64,000 nt of DNA. Origin: Thermomicrobiales bacterium. GTDB lineage: Bacteria > Chloroflexota > Chloroflexia > Thermomicrobiales > UBA6265. The stretch spans positions 248,001 to 312,000 of the forward strand of contig JAHBVL010000004.1 of NCBI GenBank assembly GCA_019637585.1, given 5' to 3'. The translations under genes and the position numbers were made by a program. Shown here piece after piece: positions 9,612 to 16,859 of the stretch. How positions within the stretch are numbered: the first letter of the stretch is position 1; each line of letters starts with the position of its first letter. The notes under the pieces were generated by a model. The model searched no databases. It was not told the DNA's origin and saw nothing but the letters and a program-made list of their open reading frames with translations.

Positions 9612-12053
9612 CTACTGGCTGAGGACTTCGCTGGCGCTGACGGTGCGCAACGTCGTGGTCGGTCCCTGCTCCAGGTAGTAGATCGTGTCATCGAGCCAGT
9701 ACGGAGGTCCGATCAGGTTGCTGCCGCCGGCGCTGCCAACATAGTCGCCATAGAGTGAATAGATCATCAGACTCGATCCGTTGGCCACCACGATCTGGTC
9801 GCCCGCGCTGGAGAAGTCGAAACCGCCGGTGAACGGAATGCTGGATCCGAGCGCGGCTCCGGGGTTCGAGGTCTCGGCCACGACGATCTCGTTGCCCACG
9901 GTGTACGCGATCAGCGACCGGCCCGGACCGAGGATCGCGGCGCCAATAGCGCCATATGGGTTCGATCCGACCTCCCAGCTGCCGCCGTCGGGAGCGACGC
10001 CGATCCAGCTCGAACTGGTGGCAAACATGAAGCCAAAGTCAGTGGCGACCGGCCGGGCCGAAACCGGATAGACACCGGTACTGCTCCAGATCAGTCTATC
10101 GCCCGATCCATCCCACGACGCAGCATGGAACTCGATCTCGCCCGGGGAATCCGGGAAGGTCCGCTGGTAGTAATACTCACTCCCAGACCACCCCGCCGGC
10201 ACATCGTTGACCGTCCGATCGGATGGTTCCCCTCCGCCATAGATGTCGCCGGTTTCGGCATCCCAGGTCATCACCCGGGAAGCGCCGGAGCTGACATCGG
10301 CATAGAGCAACACACCACCGAGTGGCGACCAGACTGGATAGTTCGCCGCGCCGAGTGACGCGACAATCGATCCACTCGTTCCGATGACGCCGAGCGAGCC
10401 GTCACTTAGCCAGGCACAGAAGAAGTCGACTGACGACCGGAACTCGATGCGTCCAATCGGCGCACTCACGCCGGGGCCAAGGTCGGTCACAACCGGGGCA
10501 GAATCGAGCATCATCGCGGTCTGGCCACCGAGGCCCTCTTCTGATTCAGGGGTTGGCTCTTCGGTCGTTTCCTCGGATTCCTCCCCCTCGTCCGCGCCGC
10601 CACCGACCGAAACGATCTGTGAGCTGCCGGACTGACTTGCCGCCGTTTCCGTGGGCTCGGGGTCGGTTGGTCCCTGCGACTGAATCTGCGTCGAACCGCT
10701 CTCTTCCTCGCCTGTCTCGATCGCGTTGCCGGCAACGGGGACAATCGGCGGTTGCCCTTGCTGAACCTCCGTATAGGGTGTCTCCGTCGGCGTCGCGGTC
10801 GGGCTGGGCGTGATCGTTGGTTCGCTGGTCGGCGTCTCGGTTGGCTCGAACGTCGGACTCGGCGTGGCAGTGGGTTCGAGCGTTGCTGTCGCCGTGGGCT
10901 CTTCGGTCGGCGTCCATGTTGGTTCAGGCGTCGCGGTCTGGGTGGGTTCTGCCGTTTCCGTTGGCTCGGGCGTCGCGGTTTCGGTCGGCTGAGGAGTCGC
11001 CGTGGCCGTCGGCGGAACCGGTGTATCGGTTGGCGAAGGCGTGGGCGACGCGGTTTCCGTTGGTTCGAGCGTCGCGGAAGGCGTCGGGCTCGCTTCGCTG
11101 GTCGCCGTCGGTTCGGCGGCGGTGATCGCCGTTCCATCTCCCTCGAGGTCCGGAGTCGCGCCAGCTTTAGCCGACGACTCCTGGCTCCCAGCGGCGGCGA
11201 TGCCCGTCGTGTCCTCGGTAGCCGTCGGCTCTGGCGGTTCGCCTCCCGATGCTTCGGCAGTCGCGGTTGGTGAGGGTTGCCCGAAACCTGCCGCAGCGAC
11301 CTGACCTCCCTGGTCGGCCGGGGTGCGTGCAGACTCGGCCGTGATTTCTGGTTCGCCGGCTGTGGTGGCGTTCTCGGTGCCCGCGGTTGCGGAGGGCAGG
11401 GATTGGGCCAGTGCGGGAGCGCCGCTCTCGGGAGAGGGCGTCACCGTGGCCAAACCGCCAACCGCGGCGGTGCTCGACGCGTCGAAGGTCGGCGGCGGCG
11501 GAACGACTCGCACTGTGGCCGTTGGCGACAGCGACGGAAGTTCGCTCAAAACGGAGACTGTTCCGGTCGCATCAGCGCTGGATTGCCCGTTTTCGTCCGG
11601 CGTCAGCTGAACGGCGACCTCGCCGGGAGCGGTGATCGATCCTACGCCGCCCTCTCCGGATCCAGTCAACTCGACCAAGACATAGGTCGTGACGGCAAGC
11701 AGTAGCACCATCGCTGCCAGCGCCGCTGGCAGTGCTCTGCCGAATCCGCCGTTGCCGGCCGATCCGCTGGCGGTCAACCGGGCCCAGAGTGATGGCGGCG
11801 CGGTGATGCGATTGTGGACTTCCCGGCGGACGGCGGGACTCGCCGGCAGGCGAGGCAACGACTCGAGGTCCCGCGCCATGACTTCCATCTGGACGGCAAA
11901 GGCACGGCAGGAAGCGCACCCCTGCAGGTGGCCGAGAAGCGCGCGATTGTCCCACGGGTCGATCGGTGCATCCAACCTGGCCGACAGGAGCTCTTCGGCC
12001 TCGGTATGGGTCAGCGACCGCGGCGACTGGGAATTTCCGGTGCTGCGGCTCAT
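9612..12053 (-). CDS. Membrane anti-sigma factor with long Pro/Thr-rich linker and propeller-like ectodomain
   Basis: The 813-residue product begins with a zinc-finger anti-sigma domain: H42, C46 and C49 in GHLQGCASCR, with an upstream His at 16. One membrane helix follows at about 106-129. Next comes a very long low-complexity segment of roughly 400 residues with repeated TPxPTxTATPEPT-like units. The C-terminal 270 residues read like a TolB/WD40-type beta-propeller (SPLGGVLLYADV, TWDAETGDIYG, SAGDQIVVANGSSLMIYS). It overlaps the ECF sigma gene by 4 nt (ATGA), the standard pairing in which the finger domain holds the sigma factor at the membrane. The linker and propeller would lie outside and could sense an envelope signal (inference). 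The repeated codons make nearby antisense frames look open. Confidence 0.85.
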   Translation of the reverse strand: MSRSTGNSQSPRSLTHTEAEELLSARLDAPIDPWDNRALLGHLQGCASCRAFAVQMEVMARDLESLPRLPASPAVRREVHNRITAPPSLWARLTASGSAGNGGFGRALPAALAAMVLLLAVTTYVLVELTGSGEGGVGSITAPGEVAVQLTPDENGQSSADATGTVSVLSELPSLSPTATVRVVPPPPTFDASSTAAVGGLATVTPSPESGAPALAQSLPSATAGTENATTAGEPEITAESARTPADQGGQVAAAGFGQPSPTATAEASGGEPPEPTATEDTTGIAAAGSQESSAKAGATPDLEGDGTAITAAEPTATSEASPTPSATLEPTETASPTPSPTDTPVPPTATATPQPTETATPEPTETAEPTQTATPEPTWTPTEEPTATATLEPTATPSPTFEPTETPTSEPTITPSPTATPTETPYTEVQQGQPPIVPVAGNAIETGEEESGSTQIQSQGPTDPEPTETAASQSGSSQIVSVGGGADEGEESEETTEEPTPESEEGLGGQTAMMLDSAPVVTDLGPGVSAPIGRIEFRSSVDFFCAWLSDGSLGVIGTSGSIVASLGAANYPVWSPLGGVLLYADVSSGASRVMTWDAETGDIYGGGEPSDRTVNDVPAGWSGSEYYYQRTFPDSPGEIEFHAASWDGSGDRLIWSSTGVYPVSARPVATDFGFMFATSSSWIGVAPDGGSWEVGSNPYGAIGAAILGPGRSLIAYTVGNEIVVAETSNPGAALGSSIPFTGGFDFSSAGDQIVVANGSSLMIYSLYGDYVGSAGGSNLIGPPYWLDDTIYYLEQGPTTTLRTVSASEVLSQ

Positions 12054-12667
12054 GCTCCGACCTCCGAATCGATTGGTTGGGGGCCGTCGAATGCGGCAGC
12101 AAACGCTTTGCGCGCCCGGAACAGCCGCAGTTTGCAGGCGGCTTCGGTGATATCGAGAGCGGCGGCTGTTTCAGCGAGTGAAAGACCTTGATAGTGACGC
12201 AGGAGCAGCACAGCGGCGTAGTGAGGCGGAAGCTGGCTCAGCGTTTTCTGAACGTCGTGACGCCGGCTGACCGTGCCTTCGACCTCGTCGTCCGCGGCGG
12301 GTTCGAAGGTCGGGCTGAAGGGAATCCATTGAACGATCCGTTTGCGCCGGCCGTGAGAGATGGCGGTGTTGGTCGCGATTCGGTAGAGCCACGCCTTGAA
12401 TGCCAGATCGGGACGTGTGGCGCCGAGTCCACGGTAGGCCTTTTCGAACGAGTCCTGGGCCAAATCCTCGGCCAGAGCGCGATCGCCGACCATCCGGTGG
12501 AGGTAGTTGAGAATGGGTGCGTGGTACTGCTCGTAGAGTCGCTCGAACGCCGCCGGATCGCCCGCTCGTGCGCGGGCGACGAGGTCGCTCTCGTCAACAA
12601 CTCGACTGGGTTCTGATCGTCCAAACGCACCCAATGCGCGCCCTGACCACGTTAGCACCTGATTCAT
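12050..12667 (-). CDS. ECF-type RNA polymerase sigma factor
   Basis: The 205-residue product has both ECF sigma regions. Region 2 is at about 26-95 (ARAGDPAAFERLYEQYHAPI, then DLAQDSFEKAYRGL). Region 4 is at about 135-190 (LPPHYAAVLLLRHYQGLSL, then AAALDITEAACKLRLFRARK). It would direct RNA polymerase to its own promoters once released from the anti-sigma factor encoded immediately downstream with a 4-nt overlap. The first 25 residues before region 2 are not conserved family sequence, so the true start may be internal. The 234 nt upstream hold a parS-like palindrome and an 18-bp palindrome. No self-recognised promoter could be identified. Confidence 0.92.
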   Translation of the reverse strand: MNQVLTWSGRALGAFGRSEPSRVVDESDLVARARAGDPAAFERLYEQYHAPILNYLHRMVGDRALAEDLAQDSFEKAYRGLGATRPDLAFKAWLYRIATNTAISHGRRKRIVQWIPFSPTFEPAADDEVEGTVSRRHDVQKTLSQLPPHYAAVLLLRHYQGLSLAETAAALDITEAACKLRLFRARKAFAAAFDGPQPIDSEVGA

Positions 12668-12816
12668 GCGAGTCTGGCGCCCTCCTTCGCCAACTGAAAC
12701 GCATCGTCAGACAGCATCGTTTCGGTGGCTTCGCCAGAGGAGGGGAAGAGCGCCGCGAACCTCGTGCCGCCAGAATAGCAGGTTCAGGAGTCCGTACACC
12801 CCGATCGTGGCCCGGA

Positions 12817-12832
12817 TGTTCCACGTGGAACG
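12817..12832. promoter_or_regulatory. parS-like ParB binding site
   Basis: The sequence TGTTCCACGTGGAACG is a palindrome around CACGTG, imperfect only at the outermost base. The widely conserved chromosomal parS is TGTTNCACGTGNAACA-like, and this site matches a fully palindromic version at 15 of 16 positions. It is intergenic, about 150 nt upstream of the ECF sigma gene. No parA or parB gene is in the window. It could instead be an operator for the sigma gene. Confidence 0.55.
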
Positions 12833-12876
12833 TACGGACGCGGGGATTCTGACGATCGAGTAATTGTGGGAATGGA

Positions 12877-12894
12877 AGTCCACCCGGGTGGACT
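12877..12894. terminator. 18-bp perfect palindrome after the SGNH hydrolase gene
   Basis: AGTCCACCCGGGTGGACT is perfectly self-complementary and lies 7 nt beyond the minus-strand stop of the SGNH hydrolase gene. The core TCCACCCGGGTGGA recurs at 16134-16147, again 8 nt after a minus-strand stop. The placement suggests a terminator hairpin, although no run of T follows, and a protein-binding site is equally possible. Confidence 0.4.
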
Positions 12895-12901
12895 CTCGGC
12901 G

Positions 12902-13528
12902 CTACCCCAGAATCTCCCGAACTCGTGCGGCGATCGCCTTGCCTAGTCTGGCGTGATTCTCTTCGTCAAAGTGGATGCCATCGACCGGGCTCGACGTCAC
13001 AACCGTCCCAGCGTCGAAGAACTCGAGTCCATACCGTTTGGCAAACCAGGCGTATCGCTCGCCGAACTGCGCGGATTTGGTATCGGCACCCGCCAGCAGC
13101 TCGTCCCAACCGGGGAGAACGATCATCGGTGGTGGCGCGACCAGCAGCACTCTTGGAGCCGAACCTCCCGGGCCGCTGACCGACCGGGCGGCCATCTGAC
13201 CGAGCAACGCGGCGCTTTGGGCGATGTCGCTGGCGGATCGATTCAGCCTGACCCGGGTATCGTTGGTGCCCAGCATGATCACGATCAGGTCGAATGGCGC
13301 GTGGGTTTCCAGACGGCTCGGCAGATGGGTGCGGCCGTTGCGATCGTTATCGACCGGATCGTCCACGTTGGTGATGCGGCCGTTCAGACCTTCTTCGATG
13401 ACGGAGTAATCGGCGCCGAGCTCGGCTTTGAGCACGCCGGTCCATCGGATATCGGGGGCGAACCGTCCCGATGTGACCGCGTCATATCCCCACGTGTTCG
13501 AGTCTCCGAAACAAACGACAACCGGCAT
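12902..13528 (-). CDS. SGNH hydrolase, MsAcT-like arylesterase/acyltransferase
   Basis: The protein (about 208 residues) carries the SGNH blocks: GDSNTWG near the N-terminus (nucleophile Ser), the Gly of EEGLNGR, GTNDTR with the block-III Asn, and the Asp-His pair in VDGIHF. The run FAPDIRWTGVLKAELGAD and the IMLGTNDTR context match closely what I recall of the Mycobacterium smegmatis arylesterase/acyltransferase group (octameric, able to transfer acyl groups in water). No signal peptide is seen. ATG at 13528 is preferred, being 8 nt from GGGAG; GTG at 13531 is directly upstream. Its upstream region contains the structured element at 13618-13800. The natural substrate is unknown. Confidence 0.9.
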   Translation of the reverse strand: MPVVVCFGDSNTWGYDAVTSGRFAPDIRWTGVLKAELGADYSVIEEGLNGRITNVDDPVDNDRNGRTHLPSRLETHAPFDLIVIMLGTNDTRVRLNRSASDIAQSAALLGQMAARSVSGPGGSAPRVLLVAPPPMIVLPGWDELLAGADTKSAQFGERYAWFAKRYGLEFFDAGTVVTSSPVDGIHFDEENHARLGKAIAARVREILG

Positions 13529-13617
13529 CACTACGACTCCCGCTGAACGACAATGTCAATGCCGTCATTGTACGAATCACTGAGCGCGATCGCCGCCGCT
13601 ATGGTTCGGTAGATTGC

Positions 13618-13800
13618 GGGAACATGGTCCGCGCTGTCCGCAGCGCCGTGAAACGGCGCCGCTCACAGTGCGATGCCCCTGTCGGGGCCGGACATCAGGT
13701 CTGAAAGACCTTGGCACTGTGAGCCCGGCCCGTTTACGGCCGGGCGGATGTCGCGGAACCTCAGCAAGCCGGGAGGCGGCTCCGCAACGACTCAGTTCCC
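13618..13800. ncRNA. Highly structured noncoding element, possible HEARO/omega-RNA-like RNA or folded repeat
   Basis: About 183 nt between the HAF gene and the SGNH hydrolase gene can fold almost completely. The ends pair (GGGAAC with GTTCCC). A perfect 10-bp stem CTCACAGTGC/GCACTGTGAG encloses two smaller hairpins (GCCCC-TGTC-GGGGC and AGGTCT-GAA-AGACCT). Further hairpins are GCGCCGT-GAA-ACGGCGC, CCCGGCC/GGCCGGG and AGCCG-GGAGG-CGGCT. No plausible protein is encoded. The strand is undetermined. Compact multi-branch organisation of this kind occurs in HEARO (IscB-associated omega) RNAs, which exist as standalone copies in some Chloroflexota; that identity is a guess. It overlaps the last codons of the HAF gene. 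Confidence 0.45.
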
Positions 13801-14880
13801 GATCACGCTAAGGGTCGCGATATGAGTGTTGCCATCGGCATCGATCGCCCGGCAGAGAATCTGGCCAAATGCGTTGACGCTGACCGCATCGACCAGCGTC
13901 AGTCCGTCGCCGCCCGACGTGATGGTGTTCAGATCGAGCACTTCACCGTTGGTCCAGAGGATGGCCACAGTGTCGTTGCCGGCGTCGCCTGGTTCGGGCA
14001 ATCCCACCAGACCGACGATCATCCCCACATCGTTGACGTCATTGGCGATGCCCCAGGCATGATCGGGACCCAGGCCGAGGTCGGTGATGACACCGTCCTG
14101 CCAGCTGAAGGGAGATGTGCCGCTTTCTTCGAGTGCGTTCTGGTCTTCGCGGGTCATCGAACCACCGACGATCAAACCGGTTTCATTGATCGCCCGGGCC
14201 TCGCTGTAGTTGCCGCCCAGGGTGCCAAGATCGGTAGCTACGCCGTTGTCCCACAGGGTGGCGTGGCGTGCCAGCGAATCACCACCGGCATCCGACCAGC
14301 CCACCATTTGCTGGATCGTGTTCAGGTCGAACACGCTACCCGCTCCGTCGCCACCAATCGCCGGAAGCGGCTCGATGCTCGATTCCGTCCAGTAAACGGG
14401 ACGAGTCTCGCTGTCGCCCTCCTCGATGAACGCTTCGCCGGCCACGACACCTTCCAAGGTCACGGCGCGCGCCCGGCCGGAGCTGTAGTCGCCAGGCATG
14501 ATCACGACGCTCTCGTCATTGAGCAACGCCCCCTTCTCGGGTCCATCGTCGCTCGATGCCGCTCCCGCCACCGTGCCCGTGTCGTTGATCGACGAACCCC
14601 AGGTCGCGTTGTCATCACCACCGATCGGCTCGAATGCTCCACCCCGGAAAACGAAGGTGGTGGGGGAGTCGTCGACCAGCGCGTTGACCAGGACGTCGCC
14701 ATTGGCGTTCATCGCCATCGGCTGGATATCCGAAGCGCCGTCGGGCGCACCGACATCGGTGATTTGCATCGACGCGACGAATGAATCCTGGGCGCCAACT
14801 GGCAGATGGCTGGTGAGGGTGGAGAGCGACGCAACGGTCGCGCATTTGAGGGCGAATCTTCGACTGAACATAAGAGACAT
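13792..14880 (-). CDS. Exported HAF-repeat protein
   Basis: The 362-residue product starts with a Tat-like signal (FSRRFALKCATVASLSTL, with cleavage plausible after VGAQ). The rest is made of HAF-type extracellular repeats: DLGTLGGNYSEARAINETG is the textbook unit, and variants recur (SSINDTGTVAGAASSDD, VNDVGMIVGLV, VNAFGQILCRAI). These repeats form beta-propeller-like domains in secreted proteins of unknown function. ATG at 14880 and an internal ATG at 14871 are both possible. The stop and last three codons fall inside the structured element at 13618-13800, so the C-terminus may have been set by that insertion. It follows the YihY gene by 58 nt on the same strand. Confidence 0.8.
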   Translation of the reverse strand: MSLMFSRRFALKCATVASLSTLTSHLPVGAQDSFVASMQITDVGAPDGASDIQPMAMNANGDVLVNALVDDSPTTFVFRGGAFEPIGGDDNATWGSSINDTGTVAGAASSDDGPEKGALLNDESVVIMPGDYSSGRARAVTLEGVVAGEAFIEEGDSETRPVYWTESSIEPLPAIGGDGAGSVFDLNTIQQMVGWSDAGGDSLARHATLWDNGVATDLGTLGGNYSEARAINETGLIVGGSMTREDQNALEESGTSPFSWQDGVITDLGLGPDHAWGIANDVNDVGMIVGLVGLPEPGDAGNDTVAILWTNGEVLDLNTITSGGDGLTLVDAVSVNAFGQILCRAIDADGNTHIATLSVIGN

Positions 14881-14938
14881 CCTTTCGAGCGGCGGGGCGT
14901 CTGGTCACTCACACTACCACGATTGCCATCTCTGGTGA

Positions 14939-16027
14939 CTACGAACGGGAGCGGGGCAGAAAGCGGGTGAACGTCGACTTCGAGACCGGGAACTGGAAGG
15001 GATCGGGCAGGATCTCCTGCCCAGACTGGACATAACGAATCTTGCGGGGGTGAGCGGCCAGATCCGCCTTGCGACGCATATCGTACCGGTTGCCCAGCAC
15101 ACCATTGATCACAGCCCCGACGATCAGGAGAAGCGCGGCGAGGTTGAGCACGTAGAGGAGGAGAAGGAATCCGCCGGCGGCCCCGAACACGGTGTCGAAA
15201 CTGAGCCGGCGGGCGATATAGCCTGACACCGACAGCAACGCGAACCAGGCGAGGGTGATGAGCAAGGCGCCAGGAACCGACCATCGCAAGTGCTGATCCA
15301 CCGACGGCGAGAAACGGTAGAGAATGAGCAGCACCAGAAAGGTCGTCGAGAAGATCAGGAAGCCCTGCACGGCTTCGCCGGAGAATCCGAGAAAACCTGA
15401 TGGACCGAACCATGCCGTGAGACGGTCGATCGTTTTGCCGCTGAAAAAGACCGCAAGGACCGTCAACACGATCATGCCGGCCAGCACAAAGGTCATGAGA
15501 AAGCTGAAGAGTCGCTTCTGCGGCCAGGAGCGGGTGTTTCGCACGCCGTAGGCGCGATTGATCGCCTCGACCAGCGTATTTACGCCCCCCATACCGGCCC
15601 AGATCGCGATGACCAATGCGATGAGACCGCTGATCGACGCCGTCAGAACGCTGGTGTTGGTGATGGCCTGATCGATGGCGTTGAGGAGGATCGGCTGGGC
15701 GGCGTCTGGAACATGTTCCAGCACAAACTCGCGCAGTTCTTCATTGACGGGAACGTTGGTCAGGTTTTCGATCAACGTGCTCATGGCCACGAGCACGAAC
15801 ATGGCCGGCACCAACGCGAAAACGACGCTGTACGACACCTGCTTGGAGAGCCCCATCGCGTCGATGCGCAGGAACGAATCGGTCAGCTCCCTGGCGATAC
15901 CCCGAAACCGGTTCCATGGTCGCTGTTTGCGGTATTTCTGCGAACGAGAATTGGGTGGAACGGGTTCCAGGTTGTAGTGGTAGATGGGCATCGGTTGCTC
16001 GGAACCCGTTCCACGAACACGACTCAC
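14939..16027 (-). CDS. YihY/BrkB family membrane protein
   Basis: The product (362 residues from GTG at 16027, or 350 from ATG at 15991) has the six-helix YihY core. Helices fall in VSYSVVFALVPAMFVLVAMS, LTASISGLIALVIAIWAG, FLMTFVLAGMIVLTVLAVFF, FLIFSTTFLVLLILY, ALLITLAWFALLSVSGYIA and GGFLLLLYVLNLAALLLIVG. Conserved family positions include WAGMGGVNTLVEAINRAYG and FSPSV. The family was once called ribonuclease BN, which is incorrect for this fold, and its transport role is unproven. Neither start has a clear Shine-Dalgarno. A 16-bp palindrome at 15706-15721 lies within the coding sequence and is explained by codons. Confidence 0.9.
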   Translation of the reverse strand: MSRVRGTGSEQPMPIYHYNLEPVPPNSRSQKYRKQRPWNRFRGIARELTDSFLRIDAMGLSKQVSYSVVFALVPAMFVLVAMSTLIENLTNVPVNEELREFVLEHVPDAAQPILLNAIDQAITNTSVLTASISGLIALVIAIWAGMGGVNTLVEAINRAYGVRNTRSWPQKRLFSFLMTFVLAGMIVLTVLAVFFSGKTIDRLTAWFGPSGFLGFSGEAVQGFLIFSTTFLVLLILYRFSPSVDQHLRWSVPGALLITLAWFALLSVSGYIARRLSFDTVFGAAGGFLLLLYVLNLAALLLIVGAVINGVLGNRYDMRRKADLAAHPRKIRYVQSGQEILPDPFQFPVSKSTFTRFLPRSRS

Positions 16028-16133
16028 CAGACGTTCGCATCGCGGCGATCGAACGATTGCTGCGCGTCAGGATCATACGCTGCCGCAGAATCAACGTGCC
16101 AAAGCGCTGGACCGGAGCCGGAGCGGGGGCGCG

Positions 16134-16147
16134 TCCACCCGGGTGGA
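16134..16147. terminator. 14-bp perfect palindrome after the small hypothetical gene
   Basis: TCCACCCGGGTGGA lies 8 nt past the minus-strand stop at 16156 and matches the core of the palindrome at 12877-12894. As RNA it forms a short GC-rich hairpin with no T-run. The shared sequence and placement suggest a common terminator or binding-site motif. Confidence 0.35.
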
Positions 16148-16155
16148 AGAAGCCG

Positions 16156-16581
16156 TCAGGCAGCGCCGGCCGCCGGCGCCGCCGCGATCGGTTCGAGCAC
16201 CAGAATGATGTCGAACGACGCGCCGGCGACATCGAAGACCAGATCGCCCGCCCGCGCGCAGACGCGAACCAGCTGATTCCAGAAGTCGACCGGCAGCTCG
16301 CCCTGCGAAACGTAGGCATTGCCTTCGCCGGCTGTTTGTCCTTCGAGGGCGCGAAAGGGTCCCTGCGCCGGATTCTTCAGATCGAGGTAGATCGATCCTG
16401 ACTCGAGCGCTTCGCCCGCTGTGATGATCGGGAGCCGGGTTTCTCCGGAGAGGGAGATGCTCGTTCCACGAGCCGGTTCCGTGGGTTCGTCCGGGCCATC
16501 AATTCGCCAGGTGGGTAGCCAGCCGTCCTCCAGGGAATCTGAATCCGGACTTTGCCTGTGGTATTGAACGATCAAGTGCAT
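16156..16581 (-). CDS. Hypothetical protein (141 aa)
   Basis: The start at 16581 has a good Shine-Dalgarno (AGAGGAG, 7 nt spacing). The product is acidic, with beta-rich character and no Cys pair motif, signal or membrane helix: MHLIVQYHRQ, then ITAGEALESGSIYLDLKN and ELPVDFWNQLVRVCARAGD. The C-terminus ends in an Ala/Pro-rich tail. I do not recognise a family. It stands alone between the YihY gene and the divergent MlrC gene, with the palindrome at 16134 just after its stop. The upstream 278 nt to the MlrC start would hold divergent promoters, none identified. Confidence 0.65.
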   Translation of the reverse strand: MHLIVQYHRQSPDSDSLEDGWLPTWRIDGPDEPTEPARGTSISLSGETRLPIITAGEALESGSIYLDLKNPAQGPFRALEGQTAGEGNAYVSQGELPVDFWNQLVRVCARAGDLVFDVAGASFDIILVLEPIAAAPAAGAA

Positions 16582-16859
16582 GAGATGACTCCTCTGATGG
16601 GGAAAAGGGCTGATCGGCCAATGAGCGTTGAAGACTGGACCAGCGCCGGATGACGATCCCGATCTGAGCAGTTTTCCGCTGAGCCGGCGCGGCGAAAGAG
16701 CGCCGCCGGTCTCGCGATCGGAACCAACCTATCATGCCTTGGGCATTGGGTTCAACGTGATCGTTGTTCTGCGCAGGCAGCATGTGGCGTGCCGGATCAC
16801 CGAACATGGCAAACAAACGAGGGAAAACAGGTCGTCCAATCGAACGACAGGAGCAAGCA

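Noticed and set aside
10810-11125. Repeated GTTGGTTCG/GTCGCGGT-like short tandem sequence
   Set aside because: It is the codon pattern of the Thr-Pro-Glu linker in the anti-sigma factor, not an independent repeat or CRISPR.
15706-15721. Perfect palindrome CTGGAACATGTTCCAG
   Set aside because: It is inside the YihY coding sequence and explained by the codons of the LEHVPDA region; no other copy was noticed.
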